The position numbers and the translations under genes are program-made. Source: Schoenoplectus triqueter (Eukaryota; Streptophyta; Magnoliopsida; Poales; Cyperaceae). Taken from it: 32,112 bases of DNA. Below, piece by piece: positions 1-10,817 of this stretch. The notes under the pieces are model-generated. The model saw nothing but the letters and a program-made list of their open reading frames with translations. It ran no database searches and was not told the origin of the DNA. The stretch covers positions 1 to 32,112 of the forward strand of contig CAXKVV010000911.1 of NCBI GenBank assembly GCA_964058805.1. Reading direction: 5' to 3'. The first letter of the stretch is position 1, and each line of letters opens with the position of its first letter.

Positions 1-480
1 TAATCTTTATAACACAAATATTAAAGTTGTAAATTAATACTATTGTACTGAAATAATTATTAATTTTAACAAATATAACTTAATCACCGATATCTAAGGG
101 ACATGTGCCTGTAAATAGCCCATATTATGCATGTTAGTGGAAGACGGATGTACAGGTATAGTTTCGACAACATAAATAACATATTTACAATCCAAAAGTA
201 TATATACAATAATATAAACTGCTGATGTTGATATTTCAAGCAATATGATATTGGGGAATCATTTCAAACAACCAGGATCAAAATTTTCATAACAAAAAAC
301 AAAAGTAACAGAAAATTTATAAAGGAGTCTCAAGTAGTTACCAATAGAAAATTTATAATAATGATGATCCTCGCGTAAAAATTGAGCAGAATTATAATTA
401 CCGACTGCTGGACGGGTTTACCTCAAATTGAAGGTTAACTGGGCATCATTGTTCCATTTATCGCCAAAAACTGCCAAGAG
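1..480. other. AT-rich intergenic DNA
   Basis: No open frame of note and no recognisable repeat ends. A short minus-strand stretch at 492-422 could be a first coding exon (ATG at 492, donor AG|GTAAAC after 422), with intron-like sequence to its left. It matches no family I know and is treated only as a finding. Confidence 0.4.
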
Positions 481-502
481 ATGATCTAGCATGGGCGAGG
501 TT

Positions 503-552
503 AAGCTGTGCAAGAGGGCGGATCAAGCTAAGCTGTGCGAGAGGGCTGATAT
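503..552. repeat. Two-copy 27-bp tandem repeat
   Basis: The motif AAGCTGTGCRAGAGGGC occurs at 503 and again at 530, a period of 27 bp with a few substitutions. It lies in an unusually GC-rich island (about 490-700) within AT-rich DNA. On the minus strand this island is CT-rich, like a plant 5' leader. Confidence 0.6.
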
Positions 553-842
553 AGGTTTTTCGGTGATTAGCGACAAACGCTCTCGACGAGACGAGACGGG
601 GCTCGGAGAAGGACCTGAGAAGACGAGAGCTTGCTCAAAGAGATTGCTTGTTATTTGGGGAATCAAGTTTCTCAGAGAGCGGAGAAGAGAAGATGGAGAA
701 CGGGAATTGCAAAGAGAGGAGGAGGGATTATTTCGTTTTTTATTTTTTGGTTCATGTTAAGAGCGTAACGGCGCTTTCAAATTCTCAGTTCCTCACTTCA
801 AAAAGCACGAATCTGAAAGCGATCGAGAGTTATGAGGTTTGA

Positions 843-863
843 CAGCACTTGATTGAAGTGCTG
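843..863. repeat. Short perfect hairpin
   Basis: CAGCACTT and AAGTGCTG form an 8-bp stem around a 5-nt loop. It sits between the GC-rich island and a foldback element. No function is apparent. Confidence 0.55.
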
Positions 864-904
864 TTGGAAGTACGGTAGTCTAACTCTTTCTCTATATATA
901 ATAT

Positions 905-1304
905 ATATAGAGAGTAAAGATACTGTGAGCTTAAACTCACGGAGATCTTCCGTGAACTTAACTCAAGAAATATATCAAATTATCTCTAAATTTTAATTTA
1001 TCATACTCATTAAATTCTTTATATGAAAATCTTATGAGATATAAAAATTTAGAGTGTTTTGAGTTTTTTAAGTCATAGTTTTTAATTTTTTAAAATCAGA
1101 TCTAATAATAATAATAATATATTCAATACTTCAACATCATTTTAAAAAATTGAAAGTTGTGACTTAAAAAATTCAAAACACATCAAATTTTTGCATCCCA
1201 CAAGATTTTCATATAAAGAATTTAATGAGGATGATAAATTAAAATTTGGATATAATTTGATTATTTTTTGAGTTAAACTCACGGTATCTTTACTCTCTCT
1301 ATAT
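905..1304. mobile_element. Foldback (long inverted repeat) MITE, about 400 bp
   Basis: The left arm begins AGAGAGTAAAGATAC at 909 and the right arm ends with its complement, GTATCTTTACTCTCTCT, at about 1300. The two halves continue to pair for nearly 200 bp each around a centre near 1105-1120 (for example TTAATTTATCATACTCATTA on the left against its near complement at 1218-1240). There is no coding capacity. Both ends abut TA-rich tracts, suggesting insertion into a TA microsatellite, so the target duplication cannot be read. Superfamily unassigned. Confidence 0.75.
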
Positions 1305-1365
1305 ATATATATTAATTTTTAAAAACACATAATTGTGTGTCAAGGCATGCTAGACATATCTGACA

Positions 1366-1974
1366 TAGGGATAGCAATGGGCTGGGTAGAGTCGGGTTTG
1401 TGCCAAATTCGAGGCTCGTCCTTCAAAATCGGCCCGGTCTATCCGTCCAGTCCACCCAATATGTTTCACGAGCCTACCCTCCCGTACCCACCCTTGTCCG
1501 GCCTAGAGAATGATAGTATTTAAATTAAAATATTATTAATATAAGTTAATTTGATGATTTTTTTAGTTATGATAATTAAAATATATCAATATTTTCATAG
1601 AATAAGTGTATTAGTATGGTAATTAAAATATATCGATCTTTTTGTAGCACAAGTATAGATATTCATTGTCCTTCTAATAATTATTTTAAAAAAATATATA
1701 TATCTATTCATATAATCATATCATAACTTAATGCTTAATATAACTTAAGTGACATTAGTGTTATATTAAGATTGTACATAAGTTTTAGAATATATTGATA
1801 TATAATATGTATAAATATAAATAAATTATATATGTATACTACCCTAGGACGGACGGACGAGCCTAACTCCAAATCCGTACCCGATCCGACCCGTATGATG
1901 GCCTAGCCCGGCCCTACCATTTCACTATTCGGGCCGGTGGGTACACCGAGCCGCAGGCTATATTGCCATCACTA
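1366..1974. mobile_element. Non-autonomous hAT-type element, 609 bp
   Basis: Terminal inverted repeats are TAGGGATAGCAAT on the left and, as reverse complement of the right end, TAGTGATGGCAAT (11 of 13 match). The flanking 8-mers ATCTGACA (1358-1365) and GTCAGACA (1975-1982) agree at 6 of 8 positions, consistent with an aged 8-bp target duplication. GC-rich subterminal blocks of about 120 bp, rich in CCCG/CGGG words, flank an AT-rich core with no transposase. This TIR style (YAGGGATGGCAA) is common in plant hAT MITEs. It is inserted in older sequence with GTGT/ACAC-rich words at 1314-1357 and 1983-2200. Confidence 0.75.
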
Positions 1975-2218
1975 GTCAGACATGCCGAAATATTTTATAT
2001 GTGTTACACGTGTTAAACATGCGTGTTCATATTCAATGTGTTAGACATATTATGTGTTTAACCGTGTTAAAATTATTCATATGTTAATCATACATGTTTA
2101 CTAATATGATACATGTGACATATGAACACGTTACGTACAAACACAAATACGTGTATGTGTCCATATTTATACATACGTATACACACGCCTGACAAATTTA
2201 TCAATTACCTAACCCTAC

Positions 2219-2925
2219 ACATGTCAACGTCACCATCTTTGTATGATTATACTCTTTTATGAATTAATATTTTACAAATTTAGAGTTGACGATCATATGT
2301 CATACAAAACATGAATTATTTAAAGGTAGTTGATATCAGAGTTAATGGGTGAAGAAAATGTATATATATTTGTCATCGATTTTTAGACTTAGCCGTTGAA
2401 TATACGAAATTGAAAACTCAAAAAGCAGTTGCTTCATTAAAATTAACTACCCCGAGAAGGAATAAAAAGAAGAAGCTAGAAACGGATACAAATTAATTTA
2501 TTAAAACATGGTTAGAACTTAGAACCATATTGGATGATTTCTAGGCATAATTATCATGATATTGGTAGTTAAAGAGAACGATTATTGTGACATATATACC
2601 ATGAAATTGAGCATATATAACTACATTTATAAGATTTCAGCATTTAACAAAGAATAAGAAAATTTAGTCTGTATAAAAGAAAATGATGAATCATAATAAT
2701 CGAAACTTAAAAAGAAATGCAGTAAAATATTGGTGAAAACCAAAGTTTTGCTCTCTATAAGCATGTAGTTAATTATAGAGATGACTATGCACTATGGTGA
2801 TCACCATAACATAGAAAAGGCGGGACAAAAAAACAAAACACCTCCAAATACTATTAGAACCCGCACTGAAATTAAAATTATAAGAAAATTTGTTGGCCCC
2901 ACCTGCAGTGTTTGCAATTGCACCG
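2219..2925 (+). repeat. Direct duplication, copy 1 (about 0.7 kb)
   Basis: This stretch aligns in order with 4508-5250. Shared landmarks include TGAAAACTCAAAAAGCAGTT, GATACAAATTAATTTATTAAA, AATATTGGTGAAAACCAAAG and GGCCCCACCTGCA. Divergence includes several small indels and many substitutions, so the event is not recent. The shared right end is GC-richer and promoter-like. A pair of LTRs of a minus-oriented, gag-only element is an alternative, because a gag fragment lies between the copies. However, I see no TG...CA ends, primer site or polypurine tract. Confidence 0.75.
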
Positions 2926-3019
2926 AGATGATTTCCACATTCATTGTCTCTTTTTGCTTGAGCCTATCCTCAAAATTTCAAAGATTAATATACAACTCAT
3001 CCAGTGTGAAATAAATATT

Positions 3020-3450
3020 AGCTTCTTACATAACCTTCAAGGCACTAACTAAGGTCTCGTACGGTGGTCTCTTGAGTATCTCTCAAGATATTACCTATAA
3101 TCTTGCTGTTAGTAAGAGACTCTCATCCAGGTCGGAGAATCTATTTTGAATGGACATGAAGCTAGAGTACATGTCTTCAATAAATTCATTATCTTCTATT
3201 TTGAAATTCTAAAATTTAGTTTCTAAATCCATGACCTTTGTTTTTTTAATTTAGCTATTACCTTCATATTTATTTAAAAGAGCTTACCACATATCTTTGA
3301 CATTGATCATATTATCAAAGACCAAGGCTATTGGATCACTTATCGAGTTCAAAATAGTATTTACTACATTATCGTGTAGGGCCTTCTGAATAAAGGACTT
3401 GATAAACAATTTGTTAGTTATGGCATTACATTTTGGAATATAACTAAGTT
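3020..3450 (-). pseudogene. Decayed Copia gag (UBN2-like) fragment
   Basis: Read on the minus strand, short stretches resemble the UBN2/gag domain of Ty1-copia elements. Examples are an ISDPIALVFDN-like helix, an INVKDMW...ALLNKYEG segment (the family usually has 'kdmWe.L.nkYeG'), and KIEDNEFIEDMYSSFMSIQN followed by FSDLDESL (the family usually has 'e.I.dMy.rF..I.n.l..L'). The reading is broken by several stop codons and there is no adjacent zinc knuckle, protease or polymerase. It lies between the two copies of the 0.7-kb duplication. The assignment rests on motif resemblance only. Confidence 0.55.
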
Positions 3451-4103
3451 GTACAATATCTTAAAGTTTTAGGATATTGAATTAGTTAATCATACATTCT
3501 TTTAATAAGAGAAGTTTTTACAAGTAATGTCAAAAATGAGGGACCTTAATGTGCTTTGGGGTGTCATTCCGAACGTGTTTCAATTTGCACTAGTTTGAGC
3601 ATTGGCGTATACTGTGCTATTATTGGTGGCATAAATGAGATTCTTTTTTGTGTAAGGGCTCTTTTGTGTCCTTTCTTTTGCTATCCCAACATGCTCTTTT
3701 GTGTCCATTCTTTTGCTATCGCAACATATCCTTTCAGTATTTTCTACGAAGAGGATGATGAATGATGATTGTACAAAAGCTCTAGCACTAGAAAGGAGTG
3801 ACTGTGTACTTGTCATACAAATTTAACACTCAGTTGTTATACATGTAATAGCATGGTTTTGGTCAAAATTTGCTATATATTATAAAATGGATTAAGAAAT
3901 GCACATCTTTTATTTCCTATCTAGTTTTCATTGTAACCGCATGTAAGGCATGCCGAGGTTATCTAAAGCATTACTTGTAAAACTTTTTGAAATATTACTA
4001 TTATACTATTATTCTATTTTTATATTTTAATAACACTATTAATTCTAGTTTTATTAAAGTACCACTAGAATAACACTATGTTTATTCTTTTGTCAAACAG
4101 GCC
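3451..4103. other. Intergenic, no recognised gene
   Basis: AT-rich sequence between the gag remnant and the CACTA-type element. The two overlapping short open frames at 3556-3816, on opposite strands, resemble no family and show no start context worth calling. Confidence 0.4.
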
Positions 4104-4506
4104 CACTACGTTAAAATACTCCTTTTGCAGCGCACCATTTACAATGATTTTCAGTTAAAAACCGCTGTAAATGGGTTTACAGCGCTTGTTAAAAGAAAAC
4201 CGCTGCTAAGTTTATAGCGGTTGTTAGGTAAAAACTGCTGTAAAATTTACAGCGGTTTTTTCAAAAAATAATTTTACAACGGTTTTAAGGTAAAAACTGT
4301 TGTAAAAGGTGATGTTTACAGCGGTTTTTAACTAAAAACCGTTGTAAATGGTATTTGGCAGCGGTTGTTATATAAGAACCGCTGTAAATAATTTGCAGCG
4401 GTTTTTAACAAAACCGCTGTTAAACTTTGCAACGCTCCCAATAACGACGGTTGTACAACCGCTGCTAACTGGAAGAAATAATCGCTGTAAAAGCCTATTT
4501 GTGGTG
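4104..4506. mobile_element. CACTA (En/Spm)-type MITE, 403 bp
   Basis: The left end reads CACTACGTTAAAATACTC followed by CTTTTGCAGCG. The right end, reverse-complemented, reads CACCACAAATAGGC followed by TTTTACAGCG, a gapped but clear terminal inverted repeat with the superfamily signature CAC-TAC/CAC. The interior is packed with palindromic subterminal words of the type AAAACCGCTGTAAA / TTTACAGCGGTTTT, at least eight copies in both orientations, as expected for transposase-binding arrays. No coding capacity. No convincing 3-bp target duplication remains. It sits exactly at the left margin of duplication copy 2. Confidence 0.7.
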
Positions 4507-4507
4507 T

Positions 4508-5250
4508 CTACATATCTACATCACTATCTTTGTATGATTACTCTTTTATGAATTTGGAGTTACATTAATAATATTTTACAAATGAAGAATTGATGCGCAT
4601 ATATGCCATAAAAGCATGAATTAATTAAAGGCAATTGATATTAGAGTTGGCTGAAGAAAATATATATTTATTTGTCATTGATATTTAGATTTAAATGGGT
4701 TAAGCCGTTGAATATATACGAATTGAAAACTCAAAAAGCAGTTGCTTCATTGAAATTAACTATCCGAAAAAGAATAAAAAAGTAAATAGAAAAGGGAAAC
4801 GGATACAAATTAATTTATTAAAGCATGGTTACAACTTAGAACCGTATTGGATGATTTTTAGGTAGAATTATCATGAGATGGTAGTTAAAAAAATGATTAT
4901 TGTGATGTACCATGAAATTGAGCATATATAACTACATTTAGAAGAATATTAATGCAACATTTAACAAATAAGAAGAAAAAAATAGTTTGTATCAAAAAAA
5001 CTGTTCAATAATAATACTCGAAACTTAAAAAAAATGCAGCGAAATATTGGTGAAAACCAAAGTTATGTTATCAGTAAGCATGTGGCTAATTATAAAGCTG
5101 ACTATGCACTGTGATGAACTGATGATAGCCATGACATAGAGAAGGCAGAACAACAAAACGAAACAACTCCAAATATACTTGTAGATCCTGCACTGGAATT
5201 AGATTCACAAGAAAATTCTTTGGCCCCACCTGCACTGCACTGCTTGCAAC
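4508..5250 (+). repeat. Direct duplication, copy 2
   Basis: Second copy of the segment at 2219-2925, same orientation, start-to-start offset about 2.29 kb. Homology begins immediately after the CACTA-type element and ends near the shared GGCCCCACCTGCA block. Beyond it (5250-5460) lies unique, GC-richer DNA without a coding call. Confidence 0.75.
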
Positions 5251-6520
5251 TGTATGGGCCGTTTCTCACATCCGCTATCCCTTCTTACATGAGTCCCCGC
5301 TACACATAAACATGACCTGACAAGAAAAAGGCACCGAGTTTCGACCTGTGAGGGTAAACGACCAAATCGAGAAGAATATCTGAAAATAATGTTTGACATG
5401 CTGGGCGATCTTCTTTTCACCCTCTTTTCACCATCGTTTTGGCACTTCCTTTACCATCTTAGCGTCCGGAAAAACATGATGAAGCTAATTAATTGATCTC
5501 GACACGTTTTTAAGTTGGGAAGATTCTGTTACGGTGATTATGCAATTCTCTTATCTTTACTGTTCCAATAATACTAATATTATTGCTGTGTTATCCTATC
5601 ACCCGATTATAAGTGTATGAGAGTCTGAGTCTGAGTCTGACGATCGATTATGCAAATCCACGTCATGAATATTCCATTCGTGCAATGGTTTGTATCATTC
5701 TTCTTTAGGCAGGCATGATTACTAGCCTCGTCTTGACCCACATCTAGGAGGTTGTAATCTATATCTTTCAGTCGGAGCTTGATCCAAGATTATAAAGGTC
5801 ATTTTTTTTATATATATATATATATTTTAGACACTGCGTTTTAAATTTTATAAGAGGAAAAATTATCATAACTATCCTATAATATATTATAAACCTTTAA
5901 CAATATACTAATTTTTAAAAAAAATTAGGGACCGTTGCTCTGACATCTATGCTTTCATATATTTTTGTCATTGAGGTTCATTAATTTTTGAATTATACAG
6001 AGTATAAAAATTGATCTCGAGTGATTTTTCAAATTTAATCCCCGAAAAAACTAGAAATTAAATTACAACAATAACTTCGTTGCTTTGGGGAAAAAATATT
6101 TAAGTTGAAAAAAAACTCAAATATCACAGAAATTTGATGGATCGAAGTAGTTTGCAATCAGTATATCTGTGGACCAAAATAGTAGTGCACCATCTTCATT
6201 ATATATATATGTGTGGATAATGTAACACATAATTGTAAATGCATGAGTCCTCTCTAATTGACTGAGCTATCACATGCCGTCTTGTCTATCTCTTCATTTC
6301 ATCGATTGTAACATATATATCTTGGATTAACTAACACCGTTTTGATATTATATTTCAATTACTTATACTTTTGTTTTATAAAGTCTAAACAAATAATTAT
6401 TTGAAATTTAATCTTATTGAGACTAAATACTAAAACTTTTTGACATAATCAGTTGGAGACCTTTCTCTATAATACAATTACAATTGCTTTATTTAGTATA
6501 AACTCGTCTTTTATCCTTTA
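5251..6520. other. Intergenic AT-rich DNA with TA microsatellite
   Basis: No gene recognised. A (TA)n run lies at about 5811-5825. The short minus-strand open frame at 5205-5420 straddles the end of the duplication and has no family resemblance. Confidence 0.4.
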
Positions 6521-6525
6521 TGCTG

Positions 6526-6565
<40 letters not shown>

Positions 6566-6569
<4 letters not shown>

Positions 6570-6963
6570 GGCTATGGTACTTTGCGAAGCACAAAATTTC
6601 CAGTGTTTTGCGTCCGTATTTCAAATTTGAAAGATCAAATGGCCAATCCAAACTGTTGAACATGATTTTCATATTGAACTATCTTTGGAGATCAAAATTT
6701 ATATTTTTTTGAATTTTTTTGCTATTTTTTAGATGGGTACAAAATCGCTAGTTTTGGATGGTGCAGAAATTGTTAGATTAGCAAACTTTGTACCCATTTA
6801 AAAAATAACAAAAAATTCAAAAAAATATATAATTTGATCTCCAAGGATATTTCAATATGAAGATCATGTTCAACGGTTTTAATAGGCCGTTTGAACTTTC
6901 AAATTCGAGATACGGACGCGAAACACGAGATGTTTTGTGTTTCGTAAAGTACCATAGCCTCAC
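6566..6963. mobile_element. Foldback MITE with about 180-bp arms
   Basis: The left end GTGAGGCTATGGTACTTTGC (6566) is mirrored by the right end, whose reverse complement begins GTGAGGCTATGGTACTTTAC (ending 6963). Pairing continues through shared words such as GCGTCCGTAT, GTTGAACATGAT and ATGGGTACAAA to a short loop near 6753-6775. Arms are roughly 85% identical by eye. It is flanked on the left by a (TA)n tract (6539-6565) and on the right by CTCTCTCTATATATA. No coding capacity; superfamily unassigned. Confidence 0.8.
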
Positions 6964-7214
6964 ACACTCTCTCTCTATATATAACGTTAGCTAACAATAT
7001 AATTAGTTATAGTTAAATATTAAAGAGGCAACAAGAAGTGCTTGGCTTTGTATAAATTAATCTTAGGTTAAATTCCTTAAAATTTGCGTATCAGAAGGAA
7101 ATTCCTTACCTCCATGACCGCAGCCAGAATGCTTGCACATAGAGGTGATAAAATCCAACTCGATCTAAACAATCTGTCTAATATGTTTGCATCTGTTATG
7201 ATCTGAAATTTGAG

Positions 7215-7560
7215 ATAACTCGATATTCGATCCGATTTAATCTGATACGATTCAAAATTCAAAATGATCCGACACTAGATAATTCGATACCGACCCGGCT
7301 CGACCTGATATGACCCGACACTAGATGACCTGACATTCGACCCAACCTGACCTGATACGACCCAAAATCTAAAATTACCCGACACTAGATGATCCGATAC
7401 CCGACCCGAGACTGACCTGATACGATCCAAAATCCAAAATGATCCGACAATAGATGACCCAATACCCTACTCGATCTGACCTAATACAACCCGAAATCCA
7501 AAATGACCCAACATCAAATGACTCGATACTCGACCTGACACAACATTATCTGAAGCTCGA
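7215..7560. repeat. 64-bp minisatellite, about five and a half units
   Basis: Units begin at 7215, 7279, 7325, 7389, 7454 and 7518. Each runs from ATRAYYCGATA through CCTGATAYGAYCCAAAAT to CCGACACTAG. Four units are 64-65 bp. The unit at 7279 is shortened to 46 bp by an internal deletion. Units differ by about 10-25%, so the array is old. The sequence is rich in GACCCGA/ACCTGAT words, a composition also seen at the ends of some plant hAT MITEs. No open reading frame runs through it. Confidence 0.75.
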
Positions 7561-7703
7561 AATAACCTGACAACATACAACCCAAAATTTGACCCGATAT
7601 GACCTTAAACAAGCTCTTATTTTAACAACGGAGTTGATATATGACAGTTGTTAAATGAATATTGTCTAAAATTATTTTCGTTGTAGTATGACAATAGATG
7701 ACG

Positions 7704-7829
7704 TGCTGACATGATTGTCAAAGAGATTGTAAAATTTTATCAATTATCTAATTTTACATACTCCATGCATCCTTAAAAGTAAATTAACAATTACCAAATA
7801 AAATTTGATAATTAATTAGACAATGCAAT
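7704..7829. repeat. Dispersed repeat, copy 1
   Basis: It shares layout and words with 29324-29446: GCTGAYRTGA...TTGTCAAA near the left, CTCCATGCATCCTTAAAA against CTATGTATCCCTAAAA in the middle, and AATTTGATAA...GACAATG at the right. Probably a small MITE family, by-eye alignment only. Confidence 0.4.
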
Positions 7830-9842
7830 GTGTTGTTGTAAATGGTGGGGTGGAAGAGATGAAGGTGGTATGCAAATGGTGGCCAAAATGGAGCTATCAA
7901 AACTCTAGGCTGCTGGCGAATTTATAGGAGAGAGATCAGCCAAGTTAAAAGGGAATCACGACATTAAATTGCTGTCTTCTTTGGAGAATTTTTCGGATAG
8001 AGACCATACGGCCCGTATGCAGGTGCATACAGGTCATATGCTCTTTGTAGATGTGACAAACGACTTCTGTTGATCCCATGGTCCATCGGTTGGCGTGAAA
8101 GCTCAGTTTGGGACCCGATTTCTCGACTTTTTGGCTTGATATCCCTGAAATAAGTAGCAGGCCAGAGAAGAATCAAATCTAAAATAAATATGCTTATGTA
8201 ATGAAATAAAATATGAGATTGAGAGTTTTAATCTTATTTTAGGCACAAGCATGGGTGAAAATGTGTATATAAATGCGTAACATCATTAAGCTTTAAGAGA
8301 AGAATACTGGATCTGGACCAAATTCCATGAAAATCTCAAAAATAAAATTAGGTAATCAAAGTAATCAAAGTAATCTTGAGATCAAAGTAAAGAAAATAAA
8401 GAAATTTTATCTTAACTATTGCAACAGAACCCATAACTGTTGCAACAAATGACCTCAAAACTTTTTTTAGTGCATTTCAGGCAACAATTATTGTAACTGT
8501 TACCATTACTATTATAACGGAATAAATCAATCTTATATAAATTTTATCTAAATTGCTCTAGAGCCAAAAAATACATTATCCGTTGTAATTGTTGCCCTAT
8601 CCATTGCAACTGATAGCCTTTCATTGTAAATGTTGAAGTTTCATTATAACCAATAGTTCAAATTTGTTCAGTTTTTCACAACCGTTGGAACACTATACAA
8701 CCACAACCGTTACAATGAATATTATCAATTTGTTGCTTATGTTACTTCCTGGTTATAGAAAGGCAATGCTTTTTCTTTCTCAATTTGTGATTTTTCATAA
8801 CCAAATATTATTTTAACCCTAGCCACTGCTAGATCTTTGAAATCTTTAAATATTTTATTCTAATCTCAAGATTATTTCGCTTAACTTTTAATAGATTTAA
8901 TATGTTAGATTAGAGTAATTATTTAGTGTTTTCTTCTTCGTGTGATTTATTATTTTTAGAGGTGTTGTTATCATTATTTTTTTGACAGATAGTTGTCCAT
9001 TTACTTAGTGTAAGAGACTAGATGTTAATATTTATAAGAACAATTGTGTTTTAGTGACTCGTCTTGATCAACTATTGTGATTACGGGTCCTGAAGATGTA
9101 AGTTCTTCATAGCAGAACTCCGTCAGTGTTCTCTTCTATTCTCATTTTTTTTATATGGTTTGTATTTAACACTAGACATATAGGTAAAATAAAATGATAT
9201 TATTTTAAGTCTTGATATTGAACTATAAAATCAGTTCAAGGTTCTTCTATTCCGTATTATCAGTGGTGTTAGAGAAAAACAAAATGCAGATTCTCTTATG
9301 TTTATATTCATGTATCTACATTATACTTAAAAAGAATGAGACCAAAAATTAAACCTCCTTAATATTTGATTATTAGGTCAATTTTATTTTCCAAATAAGT
9401 GAGCTGAGATCGATTCCATTATTATATTCTTATATGTATATAATAGTGTTTATTTTTTTTAATTCTACTCAGACATAACAGTGTTTGAATAATTTTATTC
9501 TCTTACGTCCTATAAGGCAGTAGGCACTAGGCACTAAACCATGCCAACACTCAACACCAATTTATATTTCTTTTCGTACTTTTGTGATTTCCAATAAAGG
9601 GAAGGGTCGTTTTATTTGAATATATATTTTTGACCGACATTTAATTTTTGACTAATAGCTGAGTTGGGATAGCTTTGCGCCTCTGCCAATAGGTCAGATG
9701 CTTGAATACTTCTTTTTTTTTTATTAAAACTCAGATGGTTGAATACTTTTTTTTATTAAAACTCATAGGTGGACTGTTGAATACTTATATAACCGATATT
9801 TTATTAATAACTTAAAAAATCTTAAAAATATGAAAATAACAC
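7830..9842. other. Intergenic, degenerate repeats, no recognised gene
   Basis: The segment at 8400-8720 contains repeated, imperfect GTTGCAAC / GTAACTGTT words in both orientations, resembling the subterminal region of a degraded DNA transposon. At 9264-9274 TGGTGTTAGAG resembles a Copia primer-binding site (usual TGGTATCAGAG), but no matching LTR was found upstream. At 9699-9775 a phrase of about 35 bp (CAGATGSTTGAATACTT plus T-run) recurs two to three times. Confidence 0.4.
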
Positions 9843-10361
9843 TTGATGTTAACATATCGACGATCATATAAGCTTGAGGTCATTGAGTATACTGATTCCG
9901 ACTTTGCGGGTTGTGTGGATAGCTTAAAGTCAACATCCGATTATATTTTTATATTGGCTGGATGAGCTATTTTTTGGAGGAGTGCAAAGCAATCCATGAT
10001 TGCCTCCTCCACCATGACAGTCGAATTCATTGCGTGTTTCGAGGTATCGAACCATGGAATATGACTAATGAACTTTATCACAGGGCTGCGTATTGTGGAT
10101 ACTATTAAGTTACCACTTAAGTTATATTGTGACAATAGTTCAGCAGTGCAGTATTCTAACAATAACAGGAGCTCGTCGAAATCCAAACATATCGACATTA
10201 AGTTCCTTATTGTGAAGGAGAGAGTTAAGAGTGAACTTATAAGTATTGAGCATATTGATACAACTTCCATGCTAGCAGATCTACTGACTAAGGGATTGAT
10301 ATCCAAACAGTTTCATGAGCATGTCGCTCATATGAGTATATATGTTATAGAGGATTATTAG
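9843..10361 (+). pseudogene. Copia retrotransposon RNase H, C-terminal Pol fragment
   Basis: One reading frame gives LTYRRSYKLEVIEYTDSDFAG, then STSDYIFILAG, SAKQSMIASSTMTVEFIA, LYCDNSSAVQYSNNNRSS, KSKHIDIKFLIVKERV and IEHIDTTSMLADLLTKGL. These are the ordered hallmarks of Ty1-copia RNase H (catalytic D of YTDSDFAG, E of VEFIA, D of YCDN, and the terminal ADLLTKG block). The frame is kept throughout but has two in-frame TGA stops, one after FILAG (at 9963) and one where the family has W in 'NHGIWL' (at 10053). It ends at TAG 10359-10361. The rest of gag-pol is missing upstream, so the element is dead. Confidence 0.88.
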
Positions 10362-10806
10362 GTTGAGTGAGAGTTTGTATTTATATTTCATTTTTATGTT
10401 TTATATGATATATTTTTTCAGATATCATGCAGTAGTTTTTATATGATATTATGTGATTTCGTATGTATCATGCAGTTATTCAGTTTTATATACACACTGA
10501 ACTTATAATTGACCTCAAATTCAGATTAATTAAGGTGATCAAATTAAAAATAGGCATATGGATCACATTGCACGTAATTTTCAAACTACACATTCCCTTC
10601 ATGATTCATGTCATTCAGTTAGATTTATATCGTGATTTGTGTTAGTTTAGTTTCGCTTTATGAGACGAATACTACATAAGTCCTTATAAATATGATTGAT
10701 GGACAGAATTGGATAATGACATAAAAGGTTATGACAGCACAGTTGAGAGTACTCAATTCAGTATATATATATATATATATATATATATTTCAGATACATA
10801 TAGCCT

Positions 10807-10817
10807 AAGTGGGAGAT
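10807..10817 (+). promoter_or_regulatory. Copia polypurine tract
   Basis: AAGTGGGAGAT directly precedes TGTTGGAATT. This is the standard Copia plus-strand primer next to the 3' LTR start, and it lies 446 bp after the RNase H stop in the same orientation. Confidence 0.75.

Noticed and set aside
9264..9274. Copia primer-binding site (TGGTGTTAGAG)
   Set aside because: Two mismatches to the usual site, and the sequence before it does not resemble the LTR at 10818-11471, so a 5' LTR could not be called.
9941..10306. 121-aa minus-strand open frame
   Set aside because: It is antisense to the Copia RNase H frame, which carries the recognisable motifs.
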